Positions 1 through 11,465 of a stretch of DNA of 64,000 bases are shown piece by piece. Source of the stretch: Dreissena polymorpha (taxonomy: Eukaryota > Mollusca > Bivalvia > Myida > Dreissenidae). Positions within the stretch are counted from its first letter, which is position 1. Each line of letters starts with the position of its first letter. The position numbers and the translations under genes were made by a program. Below the pieces are notes generated by a model. That model searched no databases, had not been told where the DNA came from, and saw only the letters and a list, made by a program, of their open reading frames with translations. The DNA lies in the NCBI RefSeq assembly GCF_020536995.1, contig NC_068365.1, forward strand, positions 34,401,567 through 34,465,566, read 5' to 3'.

Positions 1-286
1 TATGCAGACATACTGTTTAAGAAACACTATACATGTAAAATGTATAACATTCTCCTTTTCAAAGTACCTTCATACATTATATGAAAACTGTTCAAGGGGT
101 ATATCGAAGGTGTTTCATGATAAACAGATAATTATTTAACCAAAACAAGTTTGCAATATTTTTAATCAAACAGCTTCGAAGAGGGGCATAATAAATAAAT
201 GACGTGAGTCAAGCAATCATTTAATAATAAAATAAATCCTTACACTTTTTTTTAACTTTTTAACTTTACAAACAACTTTTTACGCC
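1..286. other. AT-rich sequence, no gene seen
   Basis: Nothing recognisable; AT-rich with homopolymer T runs just before the TTAA-flanked element. Confidence 0.5.
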
Positions 287-804
287 TTAAAGGGATCTTT
301 TCACGCTTTGGTAAATTGACAAAATTGAAAAAAGTTGTTTCAGATTCGCAAATTTTCGTTTTAGTTATGATATTTGTGAGGAAACAGTAATACTGAACAT
401 TTACCATGGTCTAATATAGCCATTATATGCATCTTTTGACGATTTTAAAACCTAAAAATTATAAAGCGTTGCAACGCGAAACGATTGAATAATTTGGAGA
501 GTTCTGTTTTTGTCGTTAAATTTTGTGAAACTACGAAGATTCCTTATATAAGGTATAAAATACATCACATATGTGTAATCGGCGGAATAGCTCAGTAGGC
601 TAAAGCGTTTTTACTTCAGGACTCTGGCAGGACTCCAGGGGTCACTGGTTCGAAACCTGGTCCGGGCAATGTTCTTTTCCTTTTTTTAATTTTATTCTTG
701 ATTTTTTTACTGGAGCTTTTACGATCCAATGTTAACATTTATCGATATAAAGCATTTAATGAATAAGCTAAAAAATGCCAAAATCTGTGAAAAGGCCCCT
801 TTAA
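287..804. mobile_element. TTAA-flanked miniature inverted-repeat element with an internal tRNA-like core
   Basis: The left end reads TTAA followed by AGGGATCTTTTCAC. The right end, reverse complemented, reads TTAA followed by AGGGGCCTTTTCAC. The termini are therefore imperfect inverted repeats flanked by TTAA, the target duplication typical of piggyBac-type elements. No transposase is encoded, so this is a non-autonomous copy of about 518 bp. A tRNA-like sequence with recognisable A and B boxes lies inside (about 580-668). The element ends 13 bp beyond the stop codon of the minus-strand Myb/SANT-like gene, so it probably forms part of that gene's 3' UTR. Read on the minus strand it supplies an AATAAA near 692-697. 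Assignment to piggyBac rests only on TTAA and termini. Confidence 0.7.
580..668 (+). repeat. tRNA-like (SINE-type) sequence inside the TTAA element
   Basis: An A-box-like TAGCTCAGTAGGC and a B-box-like GGTTCGAAACC occur at tRNA spacing, with an extended region between them. The acceptor ends pair poorly (GGCGGAA against TCCGGGC), so this is unlikely to be a working tRNA. It is better read as a tRNA-derived pol III promoter captured by the element. Confidence 0.55.
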
Positions 805-817
805 GTCAAATCGAATT

Positions 818-3800
818 CTATAAGTTACCTAACACCTTTGCATTGTAATACATGGTCTTAGACTGTAGATAAATGGCATTATTTTCCTCGTTTTTGATTT
901 TTAACTTCACAAGTTGCTTTTCCAGTATAATTTTCTCAATTTCATGATTTAGTTTCTCAATTTCTATGTTAATTTTCTTAATGTCTACTCGCAGATCTTC
1001 AGACGTTAGGCAGTCGATGCTGCTCTCAGTTATGGTGCGCCTCTTGTCCGACTTCTTTGAGAATGCTAAAAATGATATAGGATTACAAACATGATGTTAC
1101 ATTGTCATGCATTTTCACAGTTCATAAGATATTGTTCAATGTCTTTTTTTAAATTTTGACTTGTAGACTGCAATGTTTTCATAAGTTGAAAGTTATTGAT
1201 ATTTAAACTTACTAAAGTTTGAACATCATTTAATCAATCTCTTAAAACTATATTTATATAAAATCTTACACTCCTTTCTTTTCAGTCCACGTTCGACTGG
1301 TTCAGTGCGTCCTGTGTAAATGATAAAAATATGTGTATGTCGAATGATGAAATTAAATACAACTGTGTAATCGTTACAATTAGAGTTATTGTGGTATGAA
1401 GTTTTTTTACTGAAAATAAACCCCACCTCTCCGCCACCAACCAAACTAACATGCGACGGCAGCGAAGTTCGAACCAGGGTCGCCTAGGTGAGAAGCGAGT
1501 GTGCCAACCACTGCGCTAGCCGGACAGCCTAGAATGAAGTTACGTTTTGAAAAGGAATAACGCTCGTAACATTAATTTTTATATATGGCTAGGACAATGG
1601 TTATAAGGTGACCACACAGACGAACAGACAGATTGATTAACATAGGACGCTTTCTTTGCGGAATGAGGAAGTTGTATTTTTTTACAGGTTATTGCAAAAT
1701 ATTTGACTGAGCAATTGCATGTACACTGTAACACACCTTCCTTTTCTCCATCATGTTCTTTACCGTCGTTTTCCACTGAAACACAACATGAACAATTTTA
1801 TTCAAATCACAAGAGGGCTACAATGGTTCTATATCGCTCACTTGACTCATGTTTTTTTCTACAGACTGATACTCTTTTCCTCACCGTTTCAGAGATTGTT
1901 TTTCTTTTCAATATTAACGTGTTAGCACACATTTGCCCCTGAATGGGATATAATTAAAACATGAACGGGCGACTGACGGACGGACGAATTTGGCGAGCTA
2001 TCACGAACATGAAAATCTCATATTTTCAGTCATGAAGACAAATTAAAAATAAAGTTATGATTATTCATTTTTTTAAATAAATGTATTTAAATTGTTGTGT
2101 AATTTAATAATGAAATAATGCAATGCATTAAAAAGAAAATGTAATAACTTACAATCGTTTTTGTTCGCCAGGTGTGTATCCACGGTCATTTGTTCTGAAA
2201 TTATACATAATACAAATGATTAATCCTAGTTCATGACTACATTCATTAAAAATTACAATACATAAATAACAGATGGCTGTTCCTATAATTATCGTTTTTT
2301 ACGAAACTAAGAAAGCAGGCAATTGCAAGTTTTAACAAGCAAATTTGTTGAATTGATATTCCCCGCCAATATGCTTCTGGACACAAAAGTGTTATATTTG
2401 ACACTCAGGTAAAAAAGCATTTTGTTAAGAAACAAAGGGCCATAACTCCGTTATTAACAGATGGTGTACTATGCCATTTGGCGTGCATTATCCTCTTATC
2501 GTTATATATATATATATATATATATATACTCATACCAAGTTTCAATGAAATCCGCCAAAGCACTTCCAAGATATGGCTCCGGACACCAAAGTGCCGGACG
2601 GACGGACGGAAAGACGGACGGACGGACAACGCCAACACAATAACCGTCCGCCTATGGCGGTGGATAATTATTAAAGATATTACAATGGAAGAAATATAGC
2701 ATGAAGAACGCAGTAAGAATACCTTCGGTTCGACGACTTTCTGCGTTAATGCGTGTTAATGAAGTTGCCAACTGTAATGGCACAACTTGAACTGAAGTCA
2801 ACATAACATGTTATTTAATTAAAACATACGTGTACAAACGGATATTAACACAAATGAATATGACGCAATTCACTGTATTATTTGTATGTGTGTTCACTAT
2901 TATGCCATAATAAACATAATGAAACAAATAAGTTTAAAGATTACAACAAGTACAGATCACTTATTCCACACAATTAACAAAAATTGTAATTCAAAACTGA
3001 CCATCTGAATCAATCCCGCCAACAATACCTTCAACCACAGGATGGCCTTCCATGGTGGCGGCAATAATCTCCTCGGCCGAGGTTAGGGTAGGGGCAGATC
3101 CGCCACCGGTCGGAGGGTGCCGTAGTTGACCCACTTTATGCACACCTGCATTAAATTGGACCATCAGTGTTATATACATCACCATTTTGAAAACATTAAC
3201 CCATTTTCGTTATTTCAATCTTTTTGTGTGGAGGGAAAGGAGCTTTGTTTGAAAATATATAGATCTCTAAATCAAACACACATTACTGGGCCAGTGCTAA
3301 TGTGTATGCCTGACCATACATGATACTTAATTTAATGTAGAAACTATTTGGCTATCGTAGAATAAAGAAGTTTCTAACTTCATCTTGTGTTTGCTTTGAA
3401 TTTCGTATGCATGAGTCTTGATGGGATCCGAACACGTTATAGTTTCTGACATTTAAATGACACTATTTCACCCGTTGTGTACACCCCGTTCTTACTGATA
3501 ATTACGTAGTGACGTCACCATCCATGTTTAGAATGCTATTTCACCTATTGTTACAATGAACTATTCCAAAAAGACCAAAAAGGACGAGTCCAAACGTTTT
3601 TTCGACCCTCCATCAAAACTCATTACATAAAATATAACACGTTTGAAATTAATGACAACAAATAATAAGTGTGTGCTCCAAAAAATGTAGTAGGTGAATT
3701 TAAATTTAATATTCATAATGCATTTGCTAGATTTATCATTACATACACGATGACGTATGACGTGTCATAAACTAGACGAACCAATCAAATTTAAATGCAC

Positions 3801-4726
3801 TACTCGAGCGAATATGCTTGCATAGTCCATGTGCAAGTGTTACTGAGCAGTCGTGTTAATGGATACAATCTGGATTAAAAATGCATATTATACCCAAATT
3901 AAATATTTTCAGACGACGTGGAATAAAAAAGATTATGGAGATACCTTTCAGTTTGAACATGCTGTGCATTTGTGTAAATGACAATTCTATCGATTGAAAT
4001 TATCATTAAATACAAATTTATGGATGCTTTTTAAATGTGTGTAAGTAAATCTAACTTGTTTCCAAAGTCCAAGGCATTGATGAGAGTACATTAACTAACA
4101 TAGCATGTACTTACTCATTGATCGGACTATGGGAGATAAGTTAATTTCCAAAATGGTGGATTTATGATAGAGGATAATAGAGGATAATTTATGGATAACT
4201 TGCAGTCAAGGTAACAGAAAATTTTGTACTTGAACATTGCTCCATATTTCTATCGAATAAATCTTTAGTATTTAAGATCTATTTACATCTAGTTTTGGCA
4301 TTCTGATACTTCTTTCTGCACTGCTCCCACGTTCTATGTACTCCAAATTCGCTGTAAAAAAGCTACTTTCACCATTGGAGCTAACATTCTTTATTTCTTA
4401 TAGTTTACAATAAGAGATAAGCGAAAAATTAATTGGTTAAGAATATTCTCCATTTTGATGGATTTTTCATAACATCAGATCAATACCGTAAACAAACTAT
4501 CATTGAAGAAAAACATGGAAAGTTTAAAGAAGGCTACTTACACCGATATTCTTTGTGCAATGGTGTCCCAGATTCGACGCCGCACCACAGAAACTTTGTC
4601 GGCCCCCGTGCCTTTATACTCGCCAAAAAGCAAATCCCAGCTGTCCCGAACCAGTGCATTTAACGTAATGACGGCTGGTTCGGGCCAGTCTGGAGACTTT
4701 TGCTTCTTCGCGGTTTCGTCGGCCAT
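818..4726 (-). CDS. Myb/SANT-like DNA-binding domain protein, five exons
   Basis: Minus-strand gene assembled by eye from splice sites. Exon 1 is 4726-4542 (ATG start, donor GTAAGT). Exon 2 is 4351-4287 (acceptor TTTTTTACAG). Exon 3 is 3145-3002. Exon 4 is 2194-2153 (42 nt, donor GTAAGT). Exon 5 is 1065-818, ending in TAG. Codon phases agree at every junction, giving about 227 residues. Residues 1-83 form a Myb/SANT-like trihelix: a WP region, then DSWDLLFGEYKG, then RRIWDTIAQRI, then GVHRTWEQCRKKYQNAKTR. A linker with TGGGSAPTLTSAEE and EGIVGGIDSD follows, a pattern I associate with NAIF1-like and Harbinger-associated Myb proteins. The last exon is a basic, Ile/Leu/Glu/Lys-rich coiled coil. 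The expected role is sequence-specific DNA binding in the nucleus. It could be a host gene or one derived from a PIF/Harbinger Myb-like protein; no transposase is adjacent. Exon 4 is optional, because skipping it also keeps the frame. Confidence 0.72.
1268..1530 (-). repeat. tRNA-derived SINE
   Basis: On the minus strand a tRNA-like head (about 1530-1451) carries an A-box-like TAGCGCAGTGG and a B-box-like GGTTCGAA at normal spacing, followed by an AT-rich tail to about 1268. It sits in the last intron of the Myb/SANT-like gene, on the same strand. The tail boundary is approximate. Confidence 0.6.
1806..2000. repeat. Bivalve-type interspersed repeat fragment
   Basis: Begins with ACAAGAGGGCTACAATGG and continues through 'TCGCTCACTTGA' to a GACGGACGG-like end. 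I recognise this start as typical of a repeat common in bivalve genomes (from memory). It lies within the last intron of the Myb/SANT-like gene. Confidence 0.45.
2405..2665. repeat. Interspersed repeat with a TA run and a GACG array
   Basis: Contains 'AAAGGGCCATAACTCCG', a TA dinucleotide run (about 2505-2528), 'ATACCAAGTTTCAATGAAAT' and a GACG array (about 2585-2628), ending in CCGTCCGCCTATGGCGG, whose end can fold back. The order matches a repeat I know from bivalves. Short ORFs here follow the repeat and are not genes. Confidence 0.6.
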
Positions 4727-5880
4727 ATCTGCAAGTTAACAAATAAAATGAGCACTTACACTGAACTTTTCAAGTCAAAACGAATGTAAATCAATTTTTG
4801 AGTAGATTTTTGCTTTTGATACCAAGCAATGAAAAAAGCCATATTTGACTTACTGGTATTTTACATGTAGCGATAAAATTGTCGGATCGAAGTGAGACTC
4901 GGACGATGCGCTGTTTTAATAAAAATACGCTTCACACCGTCATGTACGCTGTAAAATGTGATCAAAATGGTTTATTCATCTTTAATACATTTGTGCTGCT
5001 TTGCAGCCTGCAGAGTTGCGAAAAATATCCCGCAATAACATTTGACGAACGAGGAACAGTCTCTTTCCGCCATCGTATTACAATAATATCGCCTGCTGTA
5101 TGTGACGTTTTTTTGGATGATTTTCTCGAATTTGAAGTTATTTTTTATTACGTCATAGGTGTAAGTGTACTTACATAAGTCAAGTTTATTTTCGTTTCGT
5201 GAATACAAATTATGAGTCTGTCTTTGTTAAGTCTGAGTCCAAGTTTAAGTCTGAGTCTAAGCCTAAGATTATTTCTATTATTGGTGAATACGGCTCCAGG
5301 ACCAAGCATAATGCGCGCCAAATGCTTATTTCATGATTCTTTTTTAGCAATAGTAAAAAATACTTTACCCAAAGCAAAACCACGCAGGGGACCTTAACAT
5401 TAAACACATGAGCATAACACATGCAATAAAATTAAAATTGTATTGCTGTTTAATTTGAAATGCGATGGTTAAGAGGCTACTGTTTACTGAAACGCTTGTC
5501 TAGTGTGATACATAACGGGCTTTGTGTGAGGTTCTTTTCAACCGATTATCGCTTTCACAGACAGAACACAATGTTAACATTAGCCGTTCCAATCCGATGA
5601 CACAAGAATGAATCTTTTTCAGACGGTCGCTTCGGTTTGTATTTGTGTTCTCATCTCAGTATTGTCAATCGTAAATTTCACCATTCCTATATCATATACA
5701 TACTCGTATATGAGAATAATGTCACATTCAAGTTTTACTCAGACTAGTTCTAATTCGATTAATTCGATTCAATTATTCGATTGCAAACGCGATACAATCT
5801 AATTTTGGGGATTTGATTTTGGAAGGTACTGTGGCATAGAGGTGACATTCTATCCTCTTTTTGTAAATTGCACTCATATT
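4727..5880. other. Upstream region of the Myb/SANT-like gene
   Basis: Probably holds the promoter and 5' UTR of the minus-strand gene starting at 4726; no core promoter was recognised. A low-complexity stretch at about 5212-5268 repeats AGTCTGAGTC-like hexamers. No coding exon is evident. Confidence 0.4.
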
Positions 5881-5995
5881 TTTTCTATCTCGTGGCCTCG
5901 ACTTAGTATCTCGAGGCCACAACTTACTAACTCGTGGCCACGAGTGAGCTTTGTCGTGGCCTCGAGTTACTAAGTCGAGGCCACGAGATAGAAAA
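5881..5995. repeat. Concentric perfect palindrome (foldback element)
   Basis: The arms 5881-5908 and 5968-5995 are exact reverse complements over 28 bp. Inside them TCTCGAGGCCACAA pairs imperfectly with TTGTCGTGGCCTCGAG. At the centre CTCGTGGCCACGAG is itself a perfect 14-bp palindrome. The whole 115 bp can extrude as one long hairpin or cruciform. It is built largely from a repeated CTCGTGGCC word in both orientations. Confidence 0.9.
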
Positions 5996-8900
5996 AAAGA
6001 GGAATTTAAAATTAATTAAAAGAGGTTTGCAATTAAAAAAAGAGCGATGCAGTAAATTAAGGAGGGTGCATTAAACAAAAGAGGAGCGTAGGAAGGCGTG
6101 ACAACACGTTATCTTCCTTAATATGGAACCTTATCTTGAAGAGTGCGATCATTAATCGTCGATTACTGCTTTTTGCGTTATTTGTTTCGACTTCAAAACA
6201 TCGTTTATTCCGGGGTTGCTGAGCATTTGTAGGCTTTCTTCTGATTCGAATTTCAAGTTTCGTATGCACCGCTATTTCATTTGACAGTGCGATTTAGCAT
6301 TTTTGTGATAATCGAGAGCTTCTTAAAATACTTCTTAATATGTTTCAATCGCAACAACCTTTAACATAAATGAACACATGTTCATTACCAACAGGTTTTA
6401 CAATAGTGTTATCACTCATTTTACAATACATTATGTTCGAGAGAAGTTGAACTGTATTTAATAAGCTGTAGGAATAAAATTTGACATAAAAGTCCTTATT
6501 TATTCCGAGTTACATGCTAACCGAGGATTCCTAAATAATTTTTAGAAAGGCTTACCGCAAAATGTGTTATGTTTAATATAAGGCTGTTTTCTTGCTATGA
6601 TTATATTCAGTAAAGCTTATGCACTGCATAAAATCAATGATGTATACCAAAGATTGCAAACAATTATTGGACCTCATTTTCTTTCACCTTATGTTACGTA
6701 GCAGATATAAACCAATGGTCCGTCTGGCAAAGTTATATACAAGGTCGAACATAAGTAAGCACATTCTCAGCTCTGGTTTTTATATAAGTTATTTGGAATC
6801 TGTAAAGATATTTGACGCGTTTTGCCAACTGACAATGCTTTTAACCGATAACAATATATATTCTTGACCAAGACAAAAACAGACAAAGACAAAAAAGTGA
6901 CCAAAGTAAATATTTTCTGGTATGTGTCTTATGGCACAATACAAATTCTTGTGTAAGTTAATTTAGACTCAGAAATTGTTTTAAAATGACGTTATGTTAT
7001 ACTTTTAACAGAAATTAAAAACATCGACTATTATACATAAAGGCATATTAATCTTAGGTAAGTGCATTAAACCCGTGATTCAGTACCAGCATGACGATTA
7101 CAATCAAAAGCCCAATAATATACCATTCCTAAAATGAGTCCTTCCTGTTTTTGTCTATTATCGTATTTCTTGATACACCTTGTTCCGGTGACAATTTACG
7201 TGCGTTAACAAAGGACCCTGTTTGAAATTAAATCTGTAGAGCGTGGTAGTTAAGCTGCACATATTCCGCTTAATAATTCGAAAGCAATTTGAGTGCATGG
7301 ATTTTAAGCTATACGCAAATCAAGCATAAACATTATACATCAAACACTCAAGTAATTAAATCTGAGATGGATGGGCCCAATTTCAGATACACTTTTTTAT
7401 AAAGATAGATTTAAACATGTCCTGCTAAAACATTAATTGTGATGGAATTACTTAAGGAAATTCCTCATATACTTATGGTATAAATACGGTTTAAATGCGT
7501 AACATGTTGTTGTAGTGATAAGCGGTTTATTGCGTCTATCATTCCCGGTCGCTTCGCAAGATTGAGGCCATTTGATTACAAAAGCATATACAAAGATTTG
7601 TGTTTAGACTTGATTCAATAACGAAAAAAATAAACTAAAACATATAAAATGTGTTTAAGCATAACCCAATCGTCCATCGATTTTCATAGATCTCGTTTTA
7701 CTCAAAAGCGATATTATCTTTCTTGTAGGGATACAGTGTTCAATGAAACAGCAGTTCCTATTTGTATATAATCTCTGCTTATTTAGTAAGAAGTTTGAAA
7801 TATCACTTTTGGGAAACCAAGTGGAAAATAATGTTTGGGATTACTTAAAAGTAAGTTGTTGAGTACATTAACCGCATTTCTCAAAAGTCGGTTAAACTGC
7901 CCGGATTACAAGGATCAGGGTTAGTGTTCAGCTTGTTCTGTCTTGCAAGCAAGTAATATCTATTTAAGTTGCTCTCCTTTTTTAAGGATGTGACATTATT
8001 TATTGCATTATTATACTGCTTATACTGGTTTAACAGGCAATGTGTTATTGCATAGTTGTTGTGTAAACATAACGTGTCGTAATCGTTTTCAAGTAATCGG
8101 AAAATATATCTACCTAAAAAGCGCAAGAAAATATTATTCACACATGTTAGAAAATTGTTTGTTTCACCAACATGAAGGCAGATTAGTGTGACCACAAAAT
8201 GTCTCTAAAATACTTTAATGAAATGAGAAAATGCATTCATCTGTCAATTCGTTTTGTCTGTAAACCAGTTGGGCTTGCAAACAAAACGTTATGTAATGGG
8301 TAGTATTCCGTTGTGTGTAAAGTAAAAAAAGTCCTATGTTAATCAGACGTTTATCTTTGCACGCGAGATGCCATTCGAATAAAAAAACGAATTATAAAGA
8401 GCAAGATGTGGTTAGTTTAACAAACCGTTTTCAGGCCAAACTCCGTCTTAATAGAGATAAGATACAATATTTATACATTTTAAGAGATGTGAAGATAAAC
8501 CGGACAAACTTAAATACAAGTTGTCATGATCTCCTTAACATATCGTTTTGCATATCCTTCGGTTTTAAAAGCATGTGCATGTTTACCTGATTCAACCTAT
8601 GTTGTTGTAGCTTTGATAGTTATTCCATATCTTATAATTTTAATTCATACCATGATACCCATATAAAAGCCGTTGTCAATGTCGTGAAACGGTCAATTAT
8701 AAGCATGTTGGCTTAAATCGGTTAAAAAGCACGTGAAACCTATATTCTGGTACCCTGCCTCTTTTACTGCGGAAAAAGACGTAGTGAAAGGGGATGGAAC
8801 TCCAGACTAGTCAAACCTACCGATACATAACATTTGATAACATAATAAATTAGAAATTTTGCATTATTTGTGTATGTCAATTTACAAGTCGTCCCTAATG

Positions 8901-10663
8901 ACAAAAAGGACGAATTGTAGAAAGAACGATTGAACATTGCGGAAACAATAAAAAGGGAGAAGATATTTAGGGTGAACAGGATGGATCGATTTAGTTTGAG
9001 GGTGTTTATATGTCAGTAAAATTCAGTTGACAAACTCTGCAAACGAAATTCCTTGATTTTAGGTATTAACTACATGTAAATTTCTTTTGTCTGAAGGATT
9101 AAGTTACCCTATTTGTTGTACTATTGTGCCTAACTTCCTTGACCTAAATTTCGAAAACAGTTGTGTGGGATCCCTCTTAAATGTATTCAATAGTTAAAGC
9201 TTCGAGTTCTTACGAGTTCTAACGTTTCATGTTAATGCTGCAAGATTATCTCTTTAAAGATCCCTTTTTCAAATATATGAGTACAGAGCCTGTACAGGTA
9301 AAGTTGCAGGTAAATATTTCGTAAATGCATAATTTCAACATGTGTTTATATCAACTGAAATATGTTAATATCTTCATATTGATAAATGGAAATCAAATAT
9401 TTACATTTTTAGGATAAACACATGCACGGACATCTTGGACGTAGATAATATGTGCATCGACTACTATTTTTTATAACGCACAATGGTATGTGATGCATAT
9501 TGTAATATATGAAAATGCATATGTCCATCGACCTTTCTGAGCATTGCATTTAACGTATAGAAACATTTTTGCCCCATTATGTACGGGAATTAGGGCATCC
9601 AGAGCTGTGGATTTTCTGCGATTGTTTCATTATCAAGGGCAAAACAAGCGACAAAAAGATCTATTGCATACACTTAACAATAAGTGTATTCTATATATAC
9701 ATATTCTGTGGCGTGTTTATTTTAGCTTCAGTAAATGGTATTTCCATTGGATATCCTGATATAGAAATAGTGAAATCCCAATTTCGAATTGTAATCAGCT
9801 TTTAATAGCTAAATCACGCGCTGACGCTGATACGATGGTTATAAGAAGCCAGCCACGTGTTCACATTACATGCCTAAACGAGCACGTTTCTTCTGTCCAG
9901 CCAATTTTGTTACATCCCTAATTTATTGGTGTGAAACTTTTATTGAAAATTAAACATTGTATTGATTTTAATAATTTCTATTACAGTGTCAAGCTCGCGG
10001 AAATTACTTACGTTTTCAGAAAGAAGCATACAACTTTACATTAGTTTGGAAAAAATATGCGATTGTATATTCACATAAATTAGTGATGTAACACTGGAAG
10101 ACACTGATAACAGGGTTGTTTACAAAATAATGTTCCTTTTAAATTTTCAATTTTTATGTTTGGCACAAACCTTGTTTTATTGTTATAAAAACCAAGACAA
10201 CAAATATGTATTATCACACAATTAAGGTGTATACTGTACTGTAAACTTTAGTGACGTAACTGGACAATAAACTACTCAAATCAATACCTAGTTTTTCAAC
10301 GTTTGATTAAATGATTTATTAATGATTGTGCTATTCTGATGGTGCTAGCAACATAGTGCTAGAGTAGATGGTTTAAGCAAAACACAAATACATACATCAC
10401 CGAGCAATACGCAATTAAAAATTTGCAGCTTTAAGGATAGTGTTTTATTTTCATTGTCACTTTATGTTGATCATGTTGTTGTTAAGAGTAAAAAAGCAGA
10501 GTGTTAGAAGATTATAAATATATAAGATATTTTGATAAATATGATCAATGTAAAACTTGTATTTTTCGATTTCTGAAGTTTTCTTGTTTCCATTGTCTTT
10601 CAACTTTATGGGATCTATCCACTCCTCTAATGTTTGGTATGCTTCTGTCCTCACATCACTTAT
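5996..10663. other. AT-rich intergenic DNA, no supported gene
   Basis: Only short ORFs with AT-driven composition; none shows a domain or phase-matched exons. A stretch at 9544-9805 is open in two frames on the plus strand but has no recognisable motif. Confidence 0.45.
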
Positions 10664-11131
10664 TTATGTATGACAGGTTCTTTCTTGGTACTGTCCCCAA
10701 AACTCCACTGCCTGATCAGGATCCAGCGTCCTCGTTTGGTACTGCTTGGTAGGGTACGGCAGGTTAGGTTCTATTGGGACTGAAATTGTCGAAGTGGGTG
10801 CCAGGTCAGTTGCGGGAGCAGTAAAGAATCGCACAGTTGATGCTGGCGAAATGAACACCGGAACTTCTGGCTTGCACACGTCTGGTGCAAGGATTGTTCT
10901 TTGCACATTCATGTGCTCGCCCTTCATGCTGTTCTGGATCGATTTCTCGTTTGGGTGAGGGGTTCTTAGATCAACTGTCCTTTTTAGTGACTCGGGTGCT
11001 AGCAGTGGAGCTAACTGAAGGGTTACTTCCTGTTTAAGTACGTTCCTCTCACAGCGCTTTCCAAGAGCGATATACTTGAAATCAGGCAAATATTCATTAC
11101 AAACAAAACACGCGTCTTTGTATGGAAACAA
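10664..11131 (-). CDS. Orphan coding-like segment, unknown function
   Basis: An open frame of about 155 codons on the minus strand, less AT-biased than its surroundings. The N-terminal part contains CFVCNEYLPDFKY followed by GKRC, which could be part of a small zinc-binding motif. The rest is rich in Pro, Thr and Ser, with APLLAPESLKRTVDL and a Gln/Asp-rich end. No family is recognised. There is no strong ATG at the 5' end, so it is more likely an internal or terminal exon, or an exon remnant, than a complete gene. A shorter open stretch follows at 10654-10457 on the same strand (EAYQTLEEWIDPIKL). Confidence 0.35.
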   Translation of the reverse strand: MFPYKDACFVCNEYLPDFKYIALGKRCERNVLKQEVTLQLAPLLAPESLKRTVDLRTPHPNEKSIQNSMKGEHMNVQRTILAPDVCKPEVPVFISPASTVRFFTAPATDLAPTSTISVPIEPNLPYPTKQYQTRTLDPDQAVEFWGQYQERTCHT

Positions 11132-11390
11132 TGAAATGCCTTTCTTATGTTAATTTATTAATTTCATCAAAGAAATAAAGTGATATATAAATTGACGATA
11201 AATGGTAATTTAATATTACAATACGATGAAAATAGCTATGTATAAAGAAGCTCGTGAATAAATACCAAGCAGTTCGGGTGTGTCGAGTTATATCCAGCAG
11301 CTGAATGCGCATGTTTCGCATCCCACGCTTTTTGTTGAACACTATATCCCTTATCAAGTTGTTCTTGTCCAGGGCTGTGCACTACAGTAC

Positions 11391-11465
11391 CTGGGGAACG
11401 CCATATGTTTTTTTGTGAAATCCGGGAAGGCAGCGCACAACGTCGATCGCAGAGCTTCCGGATAC
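11391..11465 (-). other. Candidate 75-nt exon
   Basis: On the minus strand TTGTTACAG precedes and GTACTG follows a 75-nt GC-richer block that is open in all three frames. It lies upstream of, and on the same strand as, the orphan coding-like segment at 10664-11131, so the two could be exons of one gene. There is no family recognition. Confidence 0.2.
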
